Positions 29,819 to 41,459 of a stretch of 64,000 nt of DNA are shown one piece after another. The notes under the pieces are model-generated. The model saw only the letters and a list, made by a program, of their open reading frames with translations, was not told where the DNA came from and made no database searches. Location: contig NC_135213.1 of assembly GCF_052324685.1 (NCBI RefSeq), positions 37,064,078-37,128,077 on the forward strand. Direction: 5' to 3'. Position 1 is the first letter of the stretch; each line of letters begins with the position of its first letter. The DNA comes from Brachyhypopomus gauderio (taxonomy: Eukaryota; Chordata; Actinopteri; Gymnotiformes; Hypopomidae). Made by a program: the position numbers and the translations under genes.

Positions 29819-29936
29819 CATGCATGCAAGCGTGCATGTTTGTGTGTGTATGTATCTGTGTGTGCATGTGTGTGTGTGCGTGTGTGTGTGTGCGTGTGTG
29901 TGTGTGTGTGTGTGCGTGTGTGTGTGTGTGTGTGCA
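29680..29936. repeat. Long imperfect (TG)n / TGCA array
   Basis: About 257 bp of TG repeats interrupted by GCATGCATGC and CGTG units; alternating purine-pyrimidine throughout. It produces His-Thr and Cys-Val false open frames on both strands. Confidence 0.95.
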
Positions 29937-32900
29937 CAGAGCAAGGCAACCAGCTGGGTTGTAGGGGTAATAAAGAAGGAGAATCAATAGGGCATGCAAT
30001 GGAGCCAAGGTGGTGCCATTTATCACGGCTCTTCACTGACTCCAATCATTCATCATGCTCAATGAGGCAGTAAATAGGAAAATGACTATTTGTATCAAAC
30101 ACATCTGCACTCATCCACTGAGGTATTTTATTCCCATTAACTCACAAAGTAAAATACCCACTTTTTCAGCTGCTGTGTACTTCACACCAGTGTCTGTGTG
30201 TGTGTGTGTGTTCATATTTGTGGCAGTTACTGGTTATAACATTCACATTGTGGAAATATATTTAGTCCTACGTTCCTCCAACATTCCTGTGTTACTCCAA
30301 ATGATCTTTAATTTTACTTCAGTAATCATGGCTGTTTTTATTAATATCTCCTTTAGACATTTGCTTTGGTTCCGTCTTGTAATTGTTTAAGCCTTAGTTT
30401 TAATGTGTCTCATTCTCCCAAGTAATGAATCTTTTAGTAAATATGCATTTCATTAGCATATTATAAACTCCCATTTTTATTCATAAATTATCATTCAGAG
30501 GTATGGTGCAAGTTAATTCCCACTGACTGAGGCTACATCAGATTTAAATGGGAGGATTACTATCATTATGGTGTAATATCCCATGAAATGGTAGAATCAT
30601 CACTTGACTCATGTGAAGGACTTGTGAATATTGGAAATATAGACAAATTCAGCAAATTACAGTGTGTTTTCAAATTTCCATATTTGTGTGAGAATGTATT
30701 ATTAAACATGTTATGTTATTTCCTGTGTAAGACCGTCATGGGAGAAAATTTGTTTAATTTGTGGCTTGTAGGCTAATTGATATTTTGACATGTGTTTCGA
30801 ATGTGTGTTGTCCAAAAGACCTTTGATGATGCTCTATATACTGGTATATACATAACTTTCAAAAACTGTAAAATGATCTGTGCCAACATACACACAGTTT
30901 CTGTCCCTGATTTTGAATGAACACCTACTACTGGCTGGGTTCTACATTTCATGCACAGATTTGAATGACATGTTTTACATTCTTCATACTGTTCCATTCT
31001 TGTCCTCTCTGTTCAAGAAGCACAATATTATTCAATTGATTAGAATAGCTTGTGCTTTGTTTGTGCACGCTAATAGTGATTCATTGCATGGACCTCGAAT
31101 CAATTTCAATCATACTAGGGAAAAAAAACACATAAAATACAATTAATGGCCTCTACCCCGATTTGTGCTTTGTCTCTCAGCATAACCAAAAAAGAGAGAT
31201 CGGGTCGAAAGTCTTTGATTGTCTACTGTTGAAAAACACCTTTACCACTGTAGTGCAGGTGTAATCTGAAGTGCAAAAGCAGAGATGGTGAGATGGTGTC
31301 AGCGACGTGCTTATAAGGACATCACATGTTCTCTGCCAGTTAGTGCCAACTTTGAAATTCACTGTCCAGTATGTTGCATAAACTAATAAAGAAATTAAAT
31401 GTCACCTCTAGGTCAGGCAGATGACAGTAGATGCTGCATGTTGAACATGGGGGGGACGTGGGGTTGTAAATAGGCCTAAACGTTTTAAGAAATGCGTTTA
31501 ATAACAGTGGAAACTTGAACTTACTTGAGTCTCTCCACTCGACTGTCACACTGACACACTGTCTCCTGGCTCAAGACCCAGTGACATTAGCTAGCAAAGT
31601 CACCACCCCCAACACCCCCACTACCTCCACCCACCCACCCCCAACACCCCCACTACCTCCACCCACCCACCCCCAAGCCGGCCGTATAGGTGGACGGCTT
31701 TCAAATTCATAAAATTCATAGGATTCTTCACAAATGAATGAACACAATTTTATACCAATTTCCTCATTATGCAAATATGCAAAACATCAAATTTAGGCCA
31801 ATTAGGGACCTCACAGCTCTAAATTCACCCGTAATTGCAGGGACTATCAAATAATTACGTGGCTAATATGGGAATATTTGTGACAGATATAGCAAATTCA
31901 AACTCAAATCATTTTTAATTTAACTAAACATTATACGCCGTTACAATTTGATGGAAGGCTAATATCTACAACATTGTGAGGAGATTTTAGGACTTGTCAT
32001 CCTATTTGCATAAAAGGCTTTGTAATTCAGATTGATCAAATAAAATATTCCTAATCTTACTTTAAATTCCACTTTATTGGCATGTGTGACTTGAATGAGA
32101 TGTCTAAAACTAGGACTATACGGATTAGGTTCTTAGGTTATTTAATTGGACGTCATTAAAATCAGATTCTAGTTTTTTATTTTCATTTGTAAGCTGAAAT
32201 TCAGAAAAGATAGTAACATAATCATTTAAACATGCAGCGTCATATTTAATGCAAAATTCCAGAAAGGTTTAGGGTTCCTAAGGATTGGGATTTATTAGAA
32301 TATGATGTAGTTATGGAAATAGGTTTCGCGATAGTTCTGGGTAAACAGGCTAACCGTATGAGACCGGGCATTCACGCGTGACTGAACTACCCATGTGTCA
32401 GAGCGCTCATAAATACAAGCTTCTCCTTGGCTCACAGGTGATGTCTCCATCGCAAGCTTCGTCGAGGCGAAGCGGCCGTTTGCATCACTGGAAATATTTT
32501 TATCCCTCATCGCTGCCTTCAAAATATCCGGCGGAGACCAATTAGGACAAAATAACCAAAGTTGTTATTTTTTAAATGACCAAACAAGCAAGCCATTTTA
32601 AACTATTACAGGTCCTATTCCAGGTTTAAATGAAATTGTGTAACTCATAAATCCGTCACGGATTTATTGATTGATTGTAATTAATAAACATTATTTCGGC
32701 AACATTAGTATATACGTTTTAGGTGTTAATGATTTCATTGTATTCCTAATAAATCTACTTTTATTGAAACAGAGGAATAATAAGTTCGGTATGGTAGCAG
32801 AGAGGATCATAACGAAATAAGTAGAAATAGATTGGTGTAGCTTCATTGTTAATAATGCGTAACAGGAAGCGCTTCATCAAGACTAATTGCTCATTAGTGA

Positions 32901-33361
32901 TTAACCGGACCTTCCCCTATACAGACTACCCTGCTTTCAAAGAAATTTACCGCAGTTACAAACACCTCATTTAAATATTAAGTAAACGTTTTGCCCTTGT
33001 TTTGAAAGTGCAGATTTCGCTTTACTCGTTGCTTTTGTTTGCCTACTTGTATAGGCTAATTAACGTTGTTGAGAAGATCTGATTGACACAATGCAGACCA
33101 CAGTATGTAAACATGCGATACCACAACATGCGGTAAATTCATGCTTACTGGCACAGGAATAATGTATGAGGATTGTCCACGACTATGTTTATACCTATAG
33201 CTGAGGCATATGCTTTATATATAGGCCCTGGTTTAAATAACGTAAAATATTATATTATTTTGGCAAAAGTTTAATTAATGGGTTAAAATTCTACCCCGGT
33301 ACATTGTCATTCATTGTGGTAATTAGATTAAATAGTGCACTGCTAAGTTCTAGTCGGAATC

Positions 33362-33363
<2 letters not shown>

Positions 33364-33445
<82 letters not shown>
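33364..33445. repeat. (AT)n microsatellite
   Basis: About 41 AT units. Confidence 0.95.
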
Positions 33446-33449
<4 letters not shown>

Positions 33450-33539
33450 CCTCCACAAAAATATGTCTGATGTTTTTTATGGTATGTGATAATATCGCAC
33501 CGGGTTCTCTAAATCATTTCATGTTCGCTTGTCTGTTTT

Positions 33540-34260
33540 GCCCCAAACGACAGAAAGGGGCGCGTGCCTCTGTGGCGCATCGCTCCACGAGTAAAAAAGA
33601 GATGAAGGCGGGATATTAAGTGACTCTATAGTACATCCAGGCCAAAATAGAATGATTGATGGCGGGACAATGTGAAAACACTAGGACAGAAGACCCTTAG
33701 AGACGAAGCTCTGTCAATGCGAAAAAGCCATCTCCGAGAGCGCCCGGTGCTCGCGCTCTATTTGTATGTGTAATCAGTTGAGCCCCCCACTCTGTCAGTC
33801 CTGTTTACCCACTGATTCTCTCAACAAGACAGTCATTGACACGGGATAGATGGGGATAATCTGGCGCAGAAACCGCCGGCTTTAAAGAGGTTACAGCTCC
33901 AGATTGGCTGCTTGGAGTTGCAACCGGCTCTTCTGTGCCTTACACAGGACACGTCGCCTTATTTTATACTTAGAGTCGCTACCATGTTGCTCCATCTGTA
34001 CGGACGGAATGTGCTAAAAATATTCACATATTCCTTTTTGTAGTTTCGCTCGTTTTTCTTTTGAACAGTTACGCGCGAGCTGTTGTGCGCGCCATTACGC
34101 GTGCCCGCGCGTCTGTTAACTGAACACATCTCTAGCAGCTGATGCCCCGGACCGATATAGAGCCCAGCAGCGCTCTGCCTGCCTTCCCCGACCACCACTA
34201 ATTGCTATTCCACAGTCAAACGCACATGCGCCGCTCACTAATGTTACGATTGCTATTCAG
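33540..34260. other. CpG-rich unique block upstream of otp
   Basis: This stretch keeps many CpG dinucleotides amid AT-rich surroundings (for example GGGGCGCGTGCC near 33557 and GCGCGCCATTACGCGTGCCC near 34087). It has no repeat and no convincing open frame. It could be a distal regulatory element or the promoter of a non-coding transcript; the sequence alone does not decide. Confidence 0.3.
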
Positions 34261-37200
34261 GAGGCCATCTCTGCAAGGACACCGATCCATAGCCTTTATG
34301 TAGATGGACGTGCGGTTGGTGCTCTCCATCTATACTAGCTAATCGACACCCCTCGTTGAATCTAAGTTAACAATATGCCTACTCCGCTGCTAGTTGTGTC
34401 TCGCGTCGGTTGCATTTGCTGTTCTTCTATAGAATAACGCTTCAAATAACCTGCTTTTTCTTAAAACTACTGCACTAAGCAGTCGAATAATGTCAGAACT
34501 TTCCCAACTCAGCCTTAACATACATCAGCGTCTTATTTTATTTTATGTGTTGACTTACATTAATTTTTCCAAAATGTTTCAAGTCCTTTTTTTTTGGCAG
34601 ACGATTGACTCGTCCGTTTGAAAGCTCACCACCACCCTTCTGGTTTCTCACTGCATTAGAGGAACCCACAGTCATCCAGTTCTCTCTAATCGCGCACAAT
34701 TAGTCCTGAATTATCATCGGACCCTGACAGACGTTCCTTGTAACTCTCTTTTATTTTCAAACGGGCCCCTAATCAGCGGCTTTCATTACAAACGCTGATT
34801 AAACTGCAAATTATCCAGCAGCGGCTCCTTTCGTGACTATAACTGCTCGTTCAATATCAATTACGCCGAGCAGCGTGTCTGCAGCCCTCGAGAAGCCCGC
34901 GACCGCTTGACGGTGGCAGTTATTAGTTTGGAAAACAAGGAAATTACTAAAAATCAACGGTCAGGGAAAAAAGGCTGGACGCAAAAAGATTTAACGTTTG
35001 AAATTAATCCTTAGGTCACTCGGAAAAAAATAAAAAAAATAATAAAGAAAAATAATAAACCGGTCTAGTCAAATGTCAATTTTATTAGACCATCTGAAAA
35101 CTTAAAGTGAAAAAAATATATTGTCAATTTGGCTTATGAAGATAACAGCTCGATAGGCCTTAGTTATCATTACACGGTCAATAATTTCATTGCTAATATC
35201 GTTATTAGATGAGTGAAACGACAATGTTCCACTTTAAACATTTTAATGTGGTTAACCTATTGTGCTGGTAAACTTTCCAACATATTGAAACATAGGCTTA
35301 CACGGCTGACGAAGTGTTATGGGGGAGTTATTTCTATAAAACACAACGCCCGTACGTACTATATATAGACTAGACCTCTGACAATATACTGGGGTAGGTA
35401 TATATATATATATATATATGCTTAAAGTATGGTAGCCTATTACACACACTGCAACTGATATTTTCTTTGGGGCAATGTTGATTTTATTTTGAGGCTCAAA
35501 TGAAAACGGGTCCCAGGTGATGTCATATAATGGCTGGTGCCAAATGTACGAGACATAGCCCTACTGTTAATATAAATGATCTTAATTTAATTTGCATTTT
35601 AGAGTCATTGATGGCGAGCTGTAACAATATAATGTGTTTCAGTTTATGCATTAGAAAATGTTATAAGCTCACAACATAAAAATACATTATTGCCCACATT
35701 ATAAAACTTCCTTGTATACAAGTATATTTCCAATACAGATAAAGTCTTAAGAATAAGAACGGCTTTATGATACTGGAAGGTAAAAGTAGCTAGTTAAACT
35801 TGACGGTGCACTTCTACAATAAGCCAGTTAGTAAATAACGCTTTTCTTGATGTGAATCAAAAAGTGATATGACTGAGAAGTGATAAAATACTTCGCAATT
35901 TAATTTATAAATAGTACCATATAGGATACGTTACTACACTAATGCCAGATTAAAGGTTTGTTTATGTGCTGCAGTACACAAGAAAACTAGAAAGTTTAAC
36001 CACTCAAAAGTCAAGTGCGCTCATCACCTTTAAAATACGTTTATTATGTACATCCAACGTAATGATACAAGGTTGGCTTACACATGCGTTCTAAAGCTTA
36101 AAATGATTTTAATATTCTGCCATATTCAATGCGCCATCGATGACTGTATACAGCCTATAGGCTACATGGACAACGGCATAAGCCCAGGGCGAGCGGCCTA
36201 CGTGCTGCCATCAAGATGACCTCTGTGTGCCCTTCAGGTGTGGTGTAGCATTATGGTGTTAGAGCATTCAGCTAAAGGTTGGGGGCCAAACTAGCTACAG
36301 GACAGGGCCACAAGCAATAAATCCAAACTGTACATTAATATGGTAGCTTGAAGTATAATAGCAAATAAGAAAAACAATTGCTTTGAGTGGCCTAGGAAAA
36401 GTCTGAGCTTCTTTACATGTACGTGATGGTTTGTGTTGGCATCCCTCCAGTTCTAGTTAGAGTATACATCTTCATGTTTACATTTGCACGCGCAGCTGAC
36501 TCCGGTATCACGCGCCCACCATAGTTGCAGGGTCAGGTGTAGGCCTTCGTGTTGGATTGAGTTATTTAGCCGTTTCCGGGCTCAGTAAAATCGAATAATT
36601 ACTGTGATCAACGTTGTTTAATATTAGTCTGTAGATGCTGTCAGTACTTTTGAAATAGCCCATAATTTTGCTTTTTTTTTGTTTGATTTGATTTTTTCCC
36701 CTCTGTGCGAGCCAACGTGCGAGTCCTGCTACGTCACTGTCACGCAGAGATCATTTCACTGTGAAATTTTCACATTAAGGTAGATGACGAATGGTTTAAA
36801 TAATCGCTTTGCTTTTCCAAACTGTCTACACAAACAAATCTTTCATCGCCTATGCAGAATTATTTTAGTCTGATATTTAATAAGGCCAATAATTAAACTG
36901 ATTCATAGCAATATAAACAAGTTGAACATTGCTTTACACTGTTCCGACTACACCCCTAACATGGTAGACTATTAGGCCTACTTGTGGTATTCAAAACGTT
37001 CTTGGAAAATATCATTAGCAGCCTATAATAGCCTGCGTAGCAAGTCAATGTTGAAAATTCAACTTAAAAGGGCGTCTTACAACTCTTACCTGTACACAGT
37101 TCTAGTTCTGTAATGGTGAAGACCCAGTCGTTTCAACTAACACGTGTCACGGCAGTTTGAACAGAAGCATGTCTTGGTCTGTGCTACTTCGAGGTGGTTT

Positions 37201-38624
37201 TCTAAATAAAACCCGGTAGTAAGACTCCCTCATTAGATGTTGCATGGAAATGTAACATTGCATTACAGGAATCACTGCGTCTCTTACCGCGTTAGTCTAG
37301 ATTCCTCTACAGTTATTTCCCCCCCCCCCGTGTTATAAGCCGGCATAACTTTGACATCGTTCATTTCGTGGACTTAACTTAGCATAACCTAACAATGACA
37401 GGATGCCTTGATGGAAATGTATTGAAATCCCAAGTAATTGACACAAAATATGACAAACTATTTCAGGCTCTCTGAACAAAGAACACACATTACTGTGGAC
37501 GTGCGCCATAACGCATCTGATTAGACTGCACACGCATGCAGCCGATTCCGTGAAAAATGAATTCTCTACTGTCATTCCGACAAGCTAGTAAAAGCCGGAA
37601 AGAGACTATTAGCACAAAATCATTATCAATAGCGATATTTTCAAACTCTATTATAGCAATCAGGCTGGAATTTATTCAATAGATTTAGCTCGTTTGGGCG
37701 TAATTGATAAATAATCAAACTGTACCAATGCAACTTGCGCAAATTTCACTAACAATCAAGTAAAAGCAGTCCATTTACCACCTGACTTGGCTCGAATTAG
37801 AGTTAAATTGACGATCAATTAATCTTGGATGGGCCAGCGCTGTACGTTGTGGACAAGCAGCAGAGAAAGAGACAGGGAATTAGTGGAAGGAACAGAAAGG
37901 AGTTGAAACCTCACGGCCTGGGGATAATGAGATTGGTTGCAAATTGTCAGATTTATAGCGTCACTTAGCAGTTTGAGAATCAAACAGGTGAGCAAATATG
38001 GCGAAGCTCAAGTGCTGTTTATGCCAGACATCAGGAGACGCCTTTTTACACGATGGCTTTGTTGATCACTGTTGATGGTCTACTTTTAAAATGAGCACTT
38101 GTGCACGTGTCCCTTGTAGATGACACTTCCGCTTGGCTGTAGCCTCCTGTCAGAAAAGAAACGTAATAAGAACACTCCATTTAAACGTCTTACCATACCA
38201 TGACAGTTGGTGTCTTCAAGTGCATCTCAACACGCGTACAGCGATGGATGTACAGAAAGTGATTTCCCACTAGTGATCTCGAACGCCTCGCCATGGTAAA
38301 CTCATTTCTGATATTCAGTGCAAGGTGTTCGGGGAATATCCTCGTAAAACGGTAGGCCCCCACACCCTGTCACATAGCTAACACGGTTCATGCTTTCCTG
38401 CAAACCTAACCCAGAGCTGTTTCTCTTCTGAAAACTAATAAATGTAAACAAAACAATTGTCAAGGCTGTAACCGTCTTGCATTGTTACCTTTTATTGTTA
38501 GCCTATGAAAAATGTATGGCTGATCGAGCAGCAGGTTTTGTCTGGAAGGAGACGGGTTTGGTTCGCTATAGCCTTTCAATGTACAAGGTCAGTGAAACTA
38601 ATTATTTTCAGTACTAATTTGCTG

Positions 38625-38640
38625 ATGCATTAAATTGCAT
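38625..38640. promoter_or_regulatory. Palindromic POU-like site
   Basis: ATGCATTAAATTGCAT has ATGCA/TGCAT inverted arms around an AT core, resembling paired POU half-sites. POU class III factors act with OTP in hypothalamic neurons, which makes the location suggestive. A 16 nt motif in AT-rich DNA can occur by chance. Confidence 0.25.
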
Positions 38641-39347
38641 TAGCAGTGTGATTATGCCGGAGTTTAATAATTACCGGCACATGTTCCTAATTTAGAGCAA
38701 CTCAGAATGACCACTGACCCAAGTCCTCCTTTCTTTCAAGCCATTGATCCTTCTCTTTTGAATGAACGGCGGTGGAAGGTGTAGCCCAGGTTACCACGTC
38801 TGGCTTTGCAATGAAATGGCCTTTTAATACACCCGGGTCCTGCCAAAATCATTTCCATCATAAAATAACATTTCTCAAATCCATCTTCGGCCTGTTTTTA
38901 ATTAATGACTGCAGTGTACCATGTAGCTACTGTAATGTGCCTCTCAATATTACCCTCAATGCGAAATAGGGCTTCACGAAATATGTGTAATGTAAGGAGA
39001 TGAGCAGAGATGTAATGAGGTAAAATAAATAAACTAAAGATAAAGACTCAGCAATGATGCTGAAATAGCTATAGGTAATTTCGCATTGGTCTTGAATGGT
39101 GACAGTGAAATCTAATGTCATATCATGAGATTTTTCCCCCAGTCCTACGCTTTCCTATCCTATTCTTTTCTTGTGCCACGATTGATCAGAACGCAGAAAC
39201 AAGGCGGTGATTCAACAGCCGCAGTGTTTATAAAAGACCAGTCGGATCCAATAAACACGGTAAGAAGTAAGTGAATTCTGCACGCGCTAAAAGTGCCAAA
39301 GTGAACTTAAAAATGACGGGACCGTTACGTGACCGGTGCAAGCTCAG

Positions 39348-39350
<3 letters not shown>

Positions 39351-39434
<84 letters not shown>
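39351..39434. repeat. (CA)n microsatellite
   Basis: About 42 CA units. Confidence 0.95.
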
Positions 39435-39436
<2 letters not shown>

Positions 39437-39882
39437 CTATGCATTTGTAAAACGGTGGGATATCTTGGCATATACGGATGCAAGATTCACGTTGACATTA
39501 CGGTAAACATTTGTCCATCAAAACACGACGTTAATGGAGTGCATTTTACACGTTTGGACAGTTGTCGTGTCGATCCCTAAAGTCTCATTACCCACCATCA
39601 TGGAGGCTAGTTACTCCGTGACACACCAGAGCTCAGTCTCATTACGGTAATCGCCGTCCAATGCTGATTATTTTATTTAGGCCCTTAATTGTATTCTTTC
39701 CGGATAACTCACGCTGTAATCGGGTCCGCACGGAGGGCACCAAGTTTAATCACGGTTTGAAATGCGACTGGGGTCACCACCTTGTCTGGACGAAGGAGGT
39801 CGCACTCCATAAAGCTCATCGTGCTATTGGTTGGTGGCGGTTGTGGTGACAAATATTGCCCAGACTGTAGCCCCGCTACCAC

Positions 39883-39918
<36 letters not shown>

Positions 39919-39933
39919 TAATAATAATAATAA
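39883..39933. repeat. (AAT)n microsatellite
   Basis: Trinucleotide repeat with one GAT interruption. Confidence 0.95.
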
Positions 39934-41254
39934 ATGTGCGTTTAGATTAATAAAATGCATGTGACACATTGTGCATAAAATCAATGAAATTACTTTTTTT
40001 TCTAACTATTTGTTTTTTGAATAAGCATAGTAAAAAGATGATGTTGGTGACATGCGCGTCTTAATTGCAGCGCATAGAGATTGTAATAAGTAAAATTCTG
40101 GCATCCTCCGACAGAAAACGAGGGGGAGAATAAATGTTAGATCCTGTCTCTTTCAAAACACACACAGCACAAATCACGACACGCCGTTGAGGTTCTGTAT
40201 AGTCCGAGTCGGGCCGCTGCTCCCGGTGCACGGTATCACGGTATCTTATATTACCTGTTCTTTGTTTGCCCATGCAGTCGCATTAATGTTCAAATCAAGA
40301 TACGACGGCGTCGGCTGTGCCACCACATTGATAGAGCGAATTGAGAATTCCAACATAAAGGTATTATTTTTTTTCTGTTTTAATTCACTACAACCCATCC
40401 ACACACCAGAATCCACCGGAAAACCAGTTGCTAACGTCATAATTTATACTTTTAGCTAATGCTTAGTAGCATATTGTTTATTGGAATAAATAGTTTCATC
40501 TATCTTTTAAAAAGTAAATCATAACTATTCCATATTCAGGCATATACAAATGAATAATCAAATTAAACTTGTTCAGCTCCAGAATAAACTGATCAATCTG
40601 ATTATGTCAAAGAAGATGTGCAGAATTAGTACCATAAGCACGAGTGTATTGCGCTCATAGCCTAGTAACCTACTGATCTCATAGTAAATATAAAATTTGG
40701 CACTAAACGCCTCAAATGCTTAATGGCCTTGAAAATTACTTGTTGGAAATGTACTTTAGATGTGTGGTTAGCTGCCTCCAAGAATTAATCGCATGTGATG
40801 GATGGATTCTCCTCAAATAAAGCTGCTAGCCGCCTTGCACGCAGACAAGAACATTTACAAAACTCAATCCACGTGTTTATTTTCTTGCCTGGAATATATA
40901 CTCCCTGCTCTCTTCCGTCTACTTGTTTTCCCCGACACGAAAATAGCAAACTACGATTTGTGACTTCATCAAACGTCTATTCGCTTCTCTTTGCGTTCAT
41001 TTTGCCGTTTGGTGTGTCCACAACCGCGAAAATCCGCGCGCAAGGCCACCATTAAATTTTTTTCCCTCATATAACTAGATTTATTATAAACTGTTTGTGT
41101 GGTATGATTATGAAGCCATTCATTGCACATAATAAGGGGACAGATACAATAAATCAGATCGGATATTAACCAGACAGTAATTGCAGACGAAGCCGCTTTG
41201 TGGATGCTGCTGGATGCTGGTGGATGCTGGCAGAGATGACATTTGCAGGCTTCG

Positions 41255-41459
41255 ATTCTGATTGGCTCTCATATGAGCGGGCTCATGGGTTCATCCAACT
41301 ATTAAGCGCCTCCCTGTCTCTCTAAAGAAGATTATAATGCTTGCAGCCACCTTTTTAAACACACGGAGAATTTTTCTTCATTTGGGCACTATATGCTTTT
41401 TAAAGGAGTTAAAAGTTTTAGGGTAGTTTTGGAAGCATTTCGCGCTGGAACGGTGCGCA
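41255..41459 (+). promoter_or_regulatory. otp: Putative otp proximal promoter and 5' UTR
   Basis: Just upstream of the otp start codon there is an inverted CCAAT box (ATTGG at 41261-41265), a TATA-like TATAAT at 41333-41338 and a TTTTTAAA stretch near 41351. Three imperfect TGGATGCTG repeats lie near 41205-41230. The transcription start is inferred only, probably around 41360-41400, which would leave a short 5' UTR. Confidence 0.35.

Larger units (their letters stand above)
13546..33362. other. Non-coding middle part of the otp upstream desert
   Basis: No supportable gene. The longest open frame not made of simple repeat (18571-19014, 147 codons) has no recognisable domain or exon structure. 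Unique blocks with retained CpGs and homeodomain-like ATTA/TAAT cores occur around 15120-15660, 17500-17770, 19200-19450 and 21720-22330. These are candidate conserved non-coding elements, but conservation cannot be judged from one sequence. The rest is AT-rich DNA and microsatellites. Confidence 0.45.
34261..41254. other. Non-coding DNA immediately upstream of otp
   Basis: AT-rich unique sequence with microsatellites at 35399-35419, 39351-39434 and 39883-39933. Several short palindromic homeodomain/POU-like motifs are present, including 38625-38640. No coding exon was recognised. Confidence 0.45.

Noticed and set aside
29593..30073. Long open frames (up to 150 codons) on both strands
   Set aside because: They are His-Thr and Cys-Val dipeptide translations of the TG/CA microsatellite. 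The same applies to frames at 2960-3313, 19254-19815, 24711-24976, 39228-39580, 55724-56075 and 61630-61969.
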